64,000 nucleotides of DNA from Macrolepiota albuminosa (lineage: Eukaryota > Basidiomycota > Agaricomycetes > Agaricales > Agaricaceae): the NCBI GenBank assembly GCA_027475525.1, contig JAMWFC010000046.1, positions 1,116,001 through 1,180,000 of the forward strand, in the 5' to 3' direction. The notes beneath the pieces were generated by a model that was given only the letters and a program-made list of their open reading frames with translations, was not told the origin of the DNA and did no database searches. Within the stretch, counting starts at the first letter, position 1; each line of letters opens with the position of its first letter. Shown here in pieces: positions 51,302-62,500 of the stretch. The position numbers and the translations under genes are program-made.

Positions 51302-53460
51302 ATGCCCTATTTTCTTCCTCGACGGCGCCATGCAGCGCCTGTCTTCCACTTCAACGAATCATCCGATGAGTCGGACGACGAGCCACCGAGTCTGCCACAG
51401 CTCAAGCTGAGGTCGCAGCTGAGGTCGCGGCCGACGTCGTTCCACGGGGCACCGACAGTCCCAATCGCGCCGCCCATGCAGCGCACAAATTCGTCCCCCA
51501 TCCTGCTGTCGAACGGCAAACCCCTCAAGTCGTCGCTCAAATCATCGTCGTCCTTGTCCTCCACGCCCATGCGCACACCCGCCCGGGCCCGGGCCGCCTC
51601 CACGCCCTCCCTCGACGGCCACGTCCCCAAAAATGTGCACTTTCCATCCAGCGACCTTGCCACCGTCCGGTTCTACTCGCGCTCGGCTCGGCCTGCCTCG
51701 CTCTCCCTTGCGGACGCCGCGGACACCGAGACAGAGACAGAGACGGAGCGGCCGGTCGTTCACGAGCTGGTCCACGAGCTGGACCAAGCGCAGTGCTCAG
51801 CAGTCCCTGCGGGGTCGCCGCTGCCGCACGCCAACGTCCACCTCGAGTCGCTCGGGCTATATGGGGGCCCGTCGACCACCATGGGGCTCTCCCTCAAAGG
51901 AACGCTCCTTGTGCGCAACGTCGCGTACCAAAAGACCGTCGCTGTTCGGTTCACCCTCGACGACTGGGACACTACTTCCGAGGTCCTTGCACACCACACT
52001 GCCTCGCTCCCTGCCCTCCCACGCGCCCTGTACGTCCCCGGCTCTGGTCTGCACCAGCCACCACCCGAGCCACTGCCCGAGTGCGCCAACCCCGTCTGGG
52101 ACCGGTTCACCTTTTCAATCCGCCTTGACAACTACGCGCCCAGCCTCGCCTCCTGCACCCTCTGGCTCGTCGTCAGGTACTCCACACCCTCGGCTTTGGA
52201 TGCCGACGCCCATGCCGAGACCGAGCAGCCCACGTATGAGTGGTGGGACAACAACAACGGCAAAAACTACCGCGTCGCGTTCAAACTCAAACAAGATAGC
52301 ACTCGTATGTTCTTTTTCTTTTCTTTTTATTTTCCTAAGCTAAACATACACTCCCAGCCCTGCGCTTCCCAACTCCCCCACCACCAATCGCCCTACACGT
52401 CCCGCCCTCGCCCACCCAAACCCGTCTGCACTCCCTCTCACTCAGCAACTACGCTGCCCCCGTCTCTCCCACCTCTCCCACGACCCCGGTACCCCACCTC
52501 CCACCCACGCGCTCCCCGACCCTCTCCGTCTCGTCTCTCTCTGACGCCCCGCCCTCGTCTCTTATCACACCCGTCGACCTTGTCGGCATGGAGATCGTCA
52601 ACGGCTTCCCTGCGACTCGCCCCTCAGGCCTCGGATTCGGCGCTGGAAACGGCACCAGGCTCGCGCTCGACCTCGGCGCGGGCAAAGACGAGGCGACTAA
52701 GAAAGGACAAGATCAAGAGGACAAAAACGGAGGAGAGCTTGCGTTGTTTTGGCCTTGGGGTCGTCCCCACCACAAAGGCGACCACGATCACGATCACGAT
52801 CACGATCACGACCATGACCATGACCATGACCATGAAGACGCAGTACACGTGCACGCCCCGTCTTCTCCACCGCGCCCACACGCGCACACGCTGAAAAACC
52901 TCCCCACGCGTAAACGCACATCGCACCGTGAACCCAGTCCGCCCCTTTCTGATTCGAGTTCCAGCTCAGGCTCGAGCTCGAGCTCCAGTTCCGCTTCGAG
53001 TTCGGGAGCGGGACACGTGCGCAGGCCGAGAGTAGGTAGGAGGGTGTTTCCGCCTCTACTCGGTGTCGGTGTCAATCCCAGCCACGGTCCCGGTGCAGGT
53101 GCCGGTCCCGCATTTGGCGGGTTTGTGTTGACGGCGTCTGAAACCGGGAGGAAAAGCCCGGAGATGCAGATTCAGCGCAAGTCGGTGCAGGGAAAAGAAA
53201 AACAAAAAGAAGAAGAAGAAGAAGATAGTGATGATGACAGCGGTGATAAAGATAAAGAGAGGATGGAGAAGGATAAGGTTTATCAGGCGTTGGTGAAGAA
53301 GTGGTGTTTTGCGGGTCCTGTGCGTGGACATGGACAGCCTCAGCCTCACCCGCCGCATTCTCATTCGCATTCGCATTCGCCGTCTCCGTCGCCGTCTCAT
53401 GCTCAGCATGGTCATGGGAATGGGATGGGAATGGGGTTGGGTATGGGCGTCGTGTGGTAG
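51302..53460 (+). CDS. CBM21 glycogen-targeting regulatory subunit of protein phosphatase 1
   Basis: Bridges PP1 catalytic subunit to glycogen so that glycogen synthase is dephosphorylated, the role of yeast Gac1-type proteins. Exons 51302-52304 and 52358-53460 join in frame to 701 residues. A PP1-docking RVxF-type motif, KNVHF, is at residues 110-114, after a Ser-rich KPLKSSLKSSSS stretch. The CBM21 spans about residues 200-327: TLLVRNVAYQKTVAVRFTLD, NPVWDRFTFSIRLDNYA, LWLVVRYSTP and YEWWDNNNGKNYRVAFKLK. The second half is low complexity: Pro/Ser-rich, a His-Asp run from GACCAC units, Ser runs, a Glu run and His-Ser repeats. GC content is far above neighbouring genes. Long antisense frames here are shadows of that bias. 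Confidence 0.9.
52780..52837 (+). repeat. His-Asp coding microsatellite
   Basis: Repeated GA(C/T)CA(C/T) hexamers encoding alternating Asp and His in the CBM21 protein, a potential metal-binding tract. Confidence 0.85.
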
Positions 53461-55222
53461 AGGATTTGCATTTTTTTTTCTTCTTTGGATTTCTTTGTTC
53501 TCTTATCGTCTGTATGTACTACTACCACCACCACCATCGTCACCACCACCACCATGACCCACTCATCCATCCATCCCATCCATCCATCCATCCATCATCA
53601 TTACAAGTCACCGCACTCTCTATGTAGTTCAATTCTCTTTTTCTTGTGTTTCGTTTTCACTTGTCCGGTCCCCGTCCCCGTCACAGACTGACTTTCTTGC
53701 GACCCCATACATACGTAGATCAATCAATCCACAGCTTTTAATTTCTTTTTATATAGAAAGGAACTTTGGGTTTTTCATCATCATATATGGATTTTGAATT
53801 ATGAATCTGATCTCGTTCGGCGGGTCCAGCTCAGCTCAGCTCAATACATTCGGTGTATTCAAACGATCTCGGTGGCCCGGCAGATCCAATGTGCGCGGGA
53901 GCTTTCTAAAGACCTGTCTTTTTTTCTTTCTTCATCGTGTATTGTATATGGATTTTTATTTTGAATTGTGGATCTCGTTCTGCGAGTCTAGCTTAATACA
54001 TTACATTCAATGGTATTCAAACAATTACAATTTTGGGTGGCCTGACAGGTCAGATCACCCCTTGCCTGGTTGGTACCTTGTGAAACTGAAAATTGTGAGC
54101 GACGTGTGCGGGAGAGCTCATGATGACTCCATGCCAATGGACTTCTTCATCGCTCCACGCTCCACCCTACTTCATACTTCAGGTACGGCGCTTTGAAGAT
54201 GGGTGTGCAGCGCGTACGTACGTCGATTGGTGTTCCGAGTCCCTTGTCCTTGTCCTTATCGCGCGCACCGCATGGCACATGGCCTGATCCCCTTCTTGAC
54301 TTTCTTTCTTTGTTTCTAAAGAAAGACTGTTTCTTCGAGCCTTCGTTTCTCGGTTTCTTGCTCACTCCGTCTTACAATGATCTATCTATGCCCGAAAGTG
54401 TAATTGATGAATTATCGTAAAGAGGCGAAACATCGTCCGTTGGCTCTCAATACACAATTAGCCGATGATCGCGATTATGTGGTCTTATACTTCCTGGCTC
54501 CATGAATATGAATCGTATAATTGTATCTTATTAGGAGAACGATTGTAATTACATCCCAGGCCCGATATTATTTGTGTGTCGTGTGTCGTCATCTTGACCC
54601 AGACTGGAGGGGTACATAAGGTTAGTAATTGGCTACTAATATTTAGGCTTGGTATGTATCAGCAAACCACTTCTAGTATGGTCTATTCTCACTCCATGGG
54701 CTCCACCACTTCGATGCAGAACAGAATGATCCAGTTTATTGTGTAGCGATAGGGGAAAGGATGCGACGACGTCAAGCTTTCCTACTCACTCTTTCCCTAT
54801 CCACCCGCGAATGAATCCCTTTGCTCCACAACTTGTCGAATTAGGTGGACATCAAGCAATTAAAAGTAAACTCCTAGAGATGCCGTTCCTCCCCGAGTAC
54901 ATTCTTCCGGCTTCTCGATCACTCCACTTCTTCGATGATCGTCAAACACATTTTGAAGCTTAAGCTTAAGTCTGATACGCCAGTGTTTGCTCATCCTTTT
55001 CCAAAGTCCCCTCCCTCCGTGAATGTTATCGAATCTCAGACGTTCTTTTATCTTCCTGATTCGCCATATCTACGGAGGCCCCCAATTTCAGCTGATTTCG
55101 ATTACGACAGCGACTTCTTTGTTCCACTTCCTATAATTTTCCTTTTTCGCTCTCTGCTACGCTACATACCCACGACGATCTATCGACTCTTCCGCTCCAC
55201 AGGTATCCATCATTCTCCCGCG
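53461..55222. other. Intergenic, low complexity at the left end
   Basis: CCA/CAT microsatellites at 53520-53600 follow the CBM21 stop. Two diverged copies of an ATATGGATTTT(GA/TA)TTTTGAATT(A/G)TG phrase occur near 53785 and 53947. Two overlapping frames at 54739-55315 (+) show some coding look but no family and run into the TIR element. Confidence 0.45.
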
Positions 55223-56139
55223 GTACGGTTGCCCTCCAGGACCAGGTCAAACTTTCAGCGTAAATTAAGCGGATCGTTCATATATCACGAAAGAAGTTGC
55301 CATTTTGAGGGGTGACCGGGGTATCTGGCACCCCGTTACATTCGAAATAAGCATCCAGTGAATAATATTAACTGAAGTTTTTTTATTTTCATTTTTTATT
55401 TTTTATTTTTTTAGAGGAGCATTACCATTTTGGTAACACTATCGGCAACTAACAACTTTGCCCAATTTGTGGTTAGTCCTTCGTTATTTGTCTGTTTTGA
55501 GCCGTCCACCCTTAGGAAATGCATTACGCACACTCCTGGTATGTGGGAGTCTGTGCTTATCCATTGGGGGAGTGCATGTAACTCAGAAAACACGGAGACT
55601 ACACTTGCCAACTGAAACTAACATAAAACTAATATATTAGTTGTGTCTGTGACATAGTGACATGTAACTTAGTAAAAGGACCCCATCAGCTAAAGTTTGG
55701 CTTGCTCGGTGGAGATTTTGACCTGGTCCTAGAGGGCGACCCATATCTCCAGGACCAGGTCAAAATTTCAGTGTAAATTAAGCGTGGATTGTTCATATAT
55801 CACGGAAGAAGATGAGCCTATCAGCCATTTTGAGGGGTGACTGGGGTATCTGGCACCCCGTTACTTTCGTATTGCAGTAAATAATATTAATTGAAGTTGA
55901 TGTGAGACTCGGGATTTCCCGGGCACATGATCAGTTTTTGGCAGAAACCCGAGCACATGATCAGTTGTTGGCAGAAAGCCGCCCTAAAGTTAAACGTCAA
56001 TGGAAATATATTGGTTTGAAAACTAATATATTAGTTGTATCTGTGACATAGTGACATGTAACTTAGTAAAAGGACCCCATCAGCTCGTGTTTGGCTTGCT
56101 CGGTCGAAAGTTTGACCTGGTCCTGGAGGGCAACCGTAC
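55223..56139. mobile_element. Composite terminal-inverted-repeat element (MITE-like pair)
   Basis: The outer ends are a perfect 34-bp inverted repeat, 55223-55256 against 56106-56139, containing CTCCAGGACCAGGTCAAA. Inside, near 55720-55775, a second pair of the same ends lies back to back (GACCTGGTCCT then AGGACCAGGTC). The result is two related units, about 55223-55744 and 55747-56139, sharing a left half (TTCAG(C/T)GTAAATTAAGCG onward) and a right half (from ACTAATATATTAG). The units differ in their middles and by scattered substitutions. No transposase frame is present, so they are non-autonomous. Target-site duplication could not be fixed because the flanks extend the palindrome (CCGCG(G)TAC). 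Confidence 0.8.
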
Positions 56140-56537
56140 GCGGTGTTCTTACTATCCAACATTCTTGGTCGCGTTAGGAGAATAACGGCACTCATGCTTC
56201 TATCTATTTTAGAGATGTTTTTTTTTGGTCCTCAAGCTTTGCAGTTCTTATCGTCGTTACATAGTTGACGTAACGCTTCCGAGTGTGTTCTTCGGCTTCT
56301 CGTCTTTTTTAAACGTATGCTTCGATCATTGTTGCGGACCCTCGTATCGAAGCATCGTTCTTTCTTCCTTATCTACTCCGAGGGTCCGTCATATCTACCT
56401 CGGCTTGTGAGGCCAATTTTTCGCAGGTGCATATCGATCCGGAGGACCCTGCCCTGCGTAAATTGGACAAGTTCGCTCGATTACGACATGTACATCCACT
56501 CTTAATTTTTTTTATCTCTTCCTTCTATAGCTGCATG

Positions 56538-56978
56538 TGTTAGAAGTAGGAATCTAATATCACAGAGGTCACTCCTCAGTCTCCGTGTAATGACTCTATT
56601 CGCATACCTAATATCACAGAGGTCACTCTATAGTATGCGTAAGTTAATCCGTCCATTGTTCTCTAAGTAAACTGCGTGCTCACCCTCAGTCTCCGTGTAA
56701 TGACTGAGGGTGATTGTCGTTCCCGTCCGTATAATATATCCTCATATTTTTCACCCAGCCCTGAGCGCGCGACCCTGACAGTGACAATCAATGCGCACGG
56801 TGATGCTATAACGCGCGTGGATCTCAACAGCATGAGGTATCCTTTCGTACCCACGACGACATCGACACATCTAATTCGCAGTTTTACAATCTCCCTTAGG
56901 GCCTTCGATCTATATACACCCGTTTGCACACCTAATACCATTCGCGCCTCAGAGCTAGGCTGAGAGTCGTCAATAACA
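56538..56978 (-). mobile_element. Probable lone Copia-type LTR
   Basis: Begins TGTTAGAAG and can end ATAACA, about 441 bp. It has the same internal plan as the two LTRs downstream: block A-B (56554-56595), A again (56608-56628) inside a CGCATAC/GTATGCG stem, B again (56684-56705) inside a perfect CACCCTCAGT/ACTGAGGGTG stem, then a TATA-like AT-rich stretch on the minus strand. No matching target-site duplication was found, so the right boundary is uncertain. Confidence 0.6.
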
Positions 56979-57099
56979 TCTGGCAGCCCTATCATCCAAA
57001 TTTGTCGACCCACCACCTTCCTTCATGCTCACTTTCTCCATCTTACCCACGGCGTGCGTACCATACTCATGGCCATGTACAATTATGTACCCTATGTTT

Positions 57100-57471
57100 T
57101 GTTAGAAACCAAGACCTGTGACCTAAGAGCGACTAAGAGCAACTCGTAAGTATGTTCCCTCAGTCCGGTATAAGAAACTGTATTAACTGTACCTAAGAGC
57201 AACTCGTAAGTATGTTCTATGGGTACAGTCAGTTCGTAAGTAAGTTTGTAGTCACTGTAGTTACTCACCCCTCAGTCCGGTATAAGAAACTGAGGGGCTC
57301 GTCTATAGCAATGGCGATTATATACGTGTACATTAACAATGGAGGGGAATAGTAACAATGAGGGAGACTAGAGAAAGGAATGAGGACAATGGATGCGGTG
57401 GCCAGGCCACTCGTTCGTCCCTGTGCAGTAAGCGGCTGGTGTGATATCTGTGAAATGTTAAAATACCAACA
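57100..57471 (-). mobile_element. Solo Copia-type LTR with 5-bp target-site duplication
   Basis: 372 bp from TGTTAGAAACC to ATACCAACA, flanked on both sides by TGTTT (57095-57099 and 57472-57476), the signature of an LTR left after recombination of a full element. Orientation is taken from the TATA-like box on the minus strand near 57307-57314 and the match in plan to the Copia LTR at 59106. Inside are blocks A-B (57133-57180), A within an ACTGTACC/GGTACAGT stem (57186-57229) and B within a CCCCTCAGT/ACTGAGGGG stem (57268-57297). Confidence 0.85.
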
Positions 57472-57476
57472 TGTTT

Positions 57477-58681
57477 CCCAGCCTTTTGTTTTAAAGTTGT
57501 TCGGTGTAGGACTTTCGCACACCTTGTGAGAATCCTCCTTCTGTTGCCCGTCGAAGGCACTGCGTTTATGGTCTTTTTATCATCCAATAACAGCATCAAC
57601 GGACTTTCGTCTTCTTTATTCTCACTCCAAGGCTTCACCTGGTGAGTCTATGTTACAACAATTTCAACACGATAACGGCAATCACCTTTCCTTCCCATCA
57701 TTTGCTATTTAATTTTCCCCACCTTCTTTAATCCAAGTAAGTCCTTCAGGGTCAAGTTAGGAGAGCACTGCGCCCTGAGATCATGTGTGCTTCTCCAGTC
57801 CACCAAAGTGAGGTGATATGCCAAGGATAACAACACATGGTCCATGACACGGTGGTACATCGGTGATTAACACGACCCACAATATTGTAGGTCACAGCTC
57901 AGAGGAGTCAGATGGCACCGTGAGTGCTCATCCTCCCATGAGTTTTCCTCTCCCTTGCAGCCATGTTTGACTTACGACTGGTTTGAGAATCCACGAGTGC
58001 GAAACTGATTTGAATAATAGACGAGTAATACACGAGAAGGTGGCGGTTATCTGTCAACCGTCTCTAGTCACACGTACGTCACGCACGATTCAAAATTCAC
58101 GTTACATCCGGTTCCACCTTCCTGTATCGTGCTATTTCAGGAGTCTTTGTGAACAAGAATGGATCACCAAGCACCCGGATGGACTTGAAGATGAATTTGC
58201 GACTTATTGGAGCTCACTGTTGCGTCAGGAGAGAGCAAGGTAGGCCTTTCGTTCAATTGCGATATTTTCATACTGACATGAAAATATACATGTCAGGTTT
58301 ATAATACTTGTGCAAAAATTGTGAGTACAAGCTTTGTGTCCTTTGTCTTTGTCTAATGCGACCGTCAATTCAGCATCCCACAGCAATTCTGACTTAGTGG
58401 TGAGCATACTGATGGACTTGTTCATGTTACACCTGATTCAGTGTTGTGCACCCTGGAGATTGTCTTATTGGCTAGTACAGGACTTTGTATCTTTTTACAT
58501 GAGCACTATGTACAAGTAGTCAGCTAATACAGGAATTTAAAATTGAGCGATATTGAGCTGAGTAGAAAGCAGCTAGAAAATTGAGCAAAAATGAAAACTA
58601 TTCTTGGAGTCTGATATGGCTTGATGCCACTTGTTTTTGCTGGATAACAGTCCAGAATTTTGTGCCATCTAGAGCAAGTTT
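57477..58681. other. Intergenic between LTRs
   Basis: Short frames only; no family resemblance. Nothing is supported. Confidence 0.4.
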
Positions 58682-59155
58682 ATGCCAGATCAAGCACTTT
58701 TTAGTGAGCACAATTTTGCAAGTTTTGGCTCATTCTGTTGTGATATGGTTTTCACTGGGCTTAACTCTCTTGCAAGAAAGACTTCAACCATGCCTCACTC
58801 TCACATCAGAGCTAGTCATGGATGCAATGTTGATTCAGAAAGTGTGCAGCCCACCAGAAGTACAGTGCATGATCGGCCCCTAGATGTAACTTCTCCTGTG
58901 AAGCCTGATCTACCATGCCCTCATTCCTGCATCGAAGTCACTTCCCAAGGTCAAGGTGCAACACACAATTGGCTTCAAGCTGTTCAGGATGCTTGTGCTG
59001 ATGGGTGTGCATGTAAGCAAAAGCATGTACTTGGAGAAGGCAAAGGTCATGAGGGAGGTGAAGTTGATAGAGTGCAGGCAGAGGTGGAGAGTGTGTTGGA
59101 AAGTATGTTAGAATTAGACGCTGATACAACCTCAGTTCAATATACAGTTGACTAA
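58682..59155 (+). other. Unrecognised 157-codon open frame ending inside the LTR
   Basis: A continuous frame with a His/Cys-containing middle (DLPCPHSCIEV, CADGCACKQKH) and an acidic tail, whose last 16 codons lie within the Copia LTR. No family was recognised. It may be a remnant of older repeats or a chance frame. Confidence 0.25.
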
Positions 59156-59530
59156 GATTTATTGTATCATACCTGATACAACTTTACACGATGCGGAACG
59201 AGTAAATAAGTAAGTGTGTGTACGAAGGTATGACAATTTCTGGAGACTCACCCTCAGTTCAATATACAGTTGACTGAGGGTGTGGTATCGTAGGGTGCTA
59301 CTATAAATACAAGGTAGGGACAAAGGGAGCTTTGTCCCTAGTGTGATTGCGATGGAGCAGTGACGGTGGCCACTAGGATGCGATTGTTCGTGTGATATGT
59401 AACGAGGGATTGTCCCTGATGTGATTGCAGTGAAGTAGTGGTGGTGGCAGTGCAATTGTGTGTGTCGTGGAACGAGGGATTCGATTGAGGTTGAGGGGCT
59501 GTCATCATTGTGGGCGCACGAGCGCTAACA
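59106..59530 (-). repeat. 3' LTR of the Copia element
   Basis: 425 bp; in element orientation it starts TGTTAGCGCTCG and ends TAATTCTAACA. A promoter-like TATTTATAG lies upstream of a perfect 10-bp hairpin CACCCTCAGT/ACTGAGGGTG (59249-59258 with 59273-59282), close to where transcription should begin. The hairpin loop and part of its arm are repeated at 59130-59153. Confidence 0.88.
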
Positions 59531-59591
59531 CTCCTCCTCAGCTGAAACCTTGCATCGGATGCGTAGCTCGTTCCCTCCTCCTTGAATGGGA

Positions 59592-62500
59592 TCATGGCTT
59601 GGGTAATAGACCCAGCAGTGTCCGCAGACGTGTGAAAGTGGGCGTTGCGAGGGCCTTGGTAAAAAGGTCGGCGATGTTGTACTTCGTGTTGATGTACCAG
59701 ACGCAGATCTCGTTCGATTGTACGTGTTCTCGCAGGAAGTGATATTTTATGTCGACGTGCTTCACGCGGGCATGTAGAGTGGGGTCTTCTGACAGATTGA
59801 TCGCCACATTGTTGTCACATAAGATTGGCATGGGTTTCGTGAATGCCTCATCGTGACCTATTGCTTTGAGCAGTGTCCGCAGCCAGATACACTCCTGTGC
59901 GCTTTCAAAGGCGGCCATATATTCCGTCTTGCATGACGATGCTGCGACGGTCTTCTGCTTCCTGGCAGCCCATGATACAATGCCTGAACCAAGACTCCAC
60001 GCGTAGCCACCGACGCTGCGCCGAGTGTCGATGCAGTTTGCCCAGTCGGAGTCGGTGAAGCCGACTAGGTCGATCGGGCTGCCATCGTGCCTCCCTCCCA
60101 ACGTGAGCTTGAGGTCGCGTGTCCTCTTTAGATATCATACCAGTCGCGTGGCTGCCGTCCAGTGGACTGCGGTGTAGTTTTTGATGAATTGTGCGAGTTG
60201 ACCTACCACATAGGCAATGTCGGGGCGGGTGGATATCGCAACGTATAATAGGCATCCAACTAGCGAACAATACGGAGTTTTCTGCAGGGTGTGTATCTCC
60301 TCCTGAGATAGTGAGGATCAATCAACTTTCCTGAGTTTCAGACCGGGTTCCATGGGGAGGGATAGGGGTGTGGCCGAGGCCTGTCCAAACTGCAAGATGA
60401 TTTTGTCGATTAGGAATGTTTGGGAAAGGCGTACAAGAGAGTTCTGCTGGTCCCACTCGATGGCTATTCCTACAACGAACCTGGGGATCCCTAAGTCTGA
60501 TATGGTCCATGCAGTGCGCATCTGTTCCTTGAGTCTGTCATTTTCTGACTTACAGCTCGCTATTGCCAAGAAATCGTTGACATGGAGCGCTGCGATGGTG
60601 GTGCCACGGTCTGTCTTGTGGTAGTAGATGCACGATTCACATGCGAGACGTGTGAAGCCCCACGAGATCATCTTGTTGTTGACCATGTGATTCCAAATAC
60701 GGCCTGCCTGTTTCATTCCGTATAACCCATGCATAAGACACCATACCCAAGTCTCTTTTCCTGTCTCCTCGAAACCTTCTGGCTGCTGCATGTATTGAAT
60801 CTCGTCTTCAGGCAGCAGTACATATAGAAACATGGTCTTTACGTCTATTTGGGTGGCGTCCCAGCCTTTGGCAGCTGCTAGATGTAATAGGATCCGCCAT
60901 GATTCCATTTGTGCTGTAGGCGAGGTTGTTCTGGTGTAGTCTCTTCCAAAGACTTGCTCGTAACCTTTGAAGACCAATTGTACTTTGAAGCACACGGCTC
61001 TGCCGTTCTTGTCGTGTTTTATCTTGAAGATCAGTCGACCTTTGTGAACCTTCTGTCCTTCCGGTACGTCCTCGCGCTGGATCAGTTTATAGACACCCAT
61101 ATCCTTTAGGGACTTCAGCTCGTCTTGGTATGCCTCCTGCCAGTGCTTCGCGTCGGCAGATTCCTGAGCTTCCTTCCATGTTCGAGGCTCGTCAGTTAGC
61201 TCGATCAAAAGGGGGTCGTCGAGTGCCTCAGCCATAGCCAGTAAGTGTTTGATGTCCTTGATTTCGGCCATGTTAGCGAGCTCGGGTAGGTCTTGGTCTC
61301 ATGCATTGTCGACCGGATTTTGGGCAGCTAAGTTCCCTGCGTTCTGCGCTATCTCAGCGTCAATCCTTTTCTCAGCTCACGCTACCCTCAATCTGTCCCC
61401 AGCGTCCTTTGACTCCTGTACGGCTCGCTCCAGGCGTGTTATGGGAGGCTGATCTTGTGCTGCTTTCATGGTGGGTACCGGTATTCAGGTCGATTGACGC
61501 AGTTGTTGAGCGGGTGCAGCTATGATCTGTGGCGCATTGTCCTGAGGGTTCTCAACTATGGCGTGCTCTCTGTTTTGTATTTGGGGGAGGATAACATTTG
61601 TATCGTCATCATCATTGTCGATTGTAAATGGATTTGGAGCTGAAGTTGCCTTGATCTGGTCAATCAACGTGAGATCTTCGTTCCTCGCAATATGCGTGAC
61701 TGGTTGAACTTTGTTTGTTGGAGATCGATCCTTGTGGTGCTCTATGAATCGTACGTGATGTGACTTGTGGATCCTTCTAGTTCTTGGATCATAGCAGCGG
61801 TACAACTTTGAATTCCTTCTGTAACTGATGAGAATACATTCCGTTCCATGTGCGTTGAGTTTTGGGTTATGCTGATCTAGTGTGAGGACAAATGCGCGGC
61901 AGCCAATCTCTTTCATGTAAGTGTAGTCAGGCTTCCGCTTGTACCATAGTTCGAACGGTGTCTTTCCTTCGAGTGACTTTGTAGGCGTTTTTGAGTGCAG
62001 GTGAGTGGCCGTGAGGTAAAATTCGTTCCATAGTGATTCAGGACACTTAGCTGCCAGTCTCATCGTTCTCGCCTTTCCTAGAAGCATCCTGTGCATCCTT
62101 TCTACACGTCCCATGTGTTGCAAAGTGTACGGGGCGCTGAATTCATGTCTCGAGCCCACTGAGGCAAGCCATTTCTCCATTTGATTGTTCTTGAGCTCGC
62201 TGTCATGTCCTGTTCGATAGGTCTATACACACCTTCCCGTTTCCAGTTCTCTTTTCTTTTGCCAGGCTTGTAGTGCTGGAAATGCGTTGCTTTTTGATCT
62301 GAGCAGTATGGACCATGGCATGTTGGTGTAATCGTCGACAATGTCCATAATATATATATTTCCGGTACGTGATTGCACATGCATAGGCCCAGCTAAGTCT
62401 ACCCATACGATTTTTAACATCCCAGTCGCTCTACACCCTTCCTCCCGCACTTTGGGTACCGGTGACTTCGTCTGTTTACCAAGAATACAGAGGTCACATT

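Noticed and set aside
51307..53415. Several long antisense and alternative frames across the CBM21 gene
   Set aside because: Shadows of the very GC-rich coding sequence; the + strand model shows the CBM21 and PP1 motifs and a clean in-frame splice.
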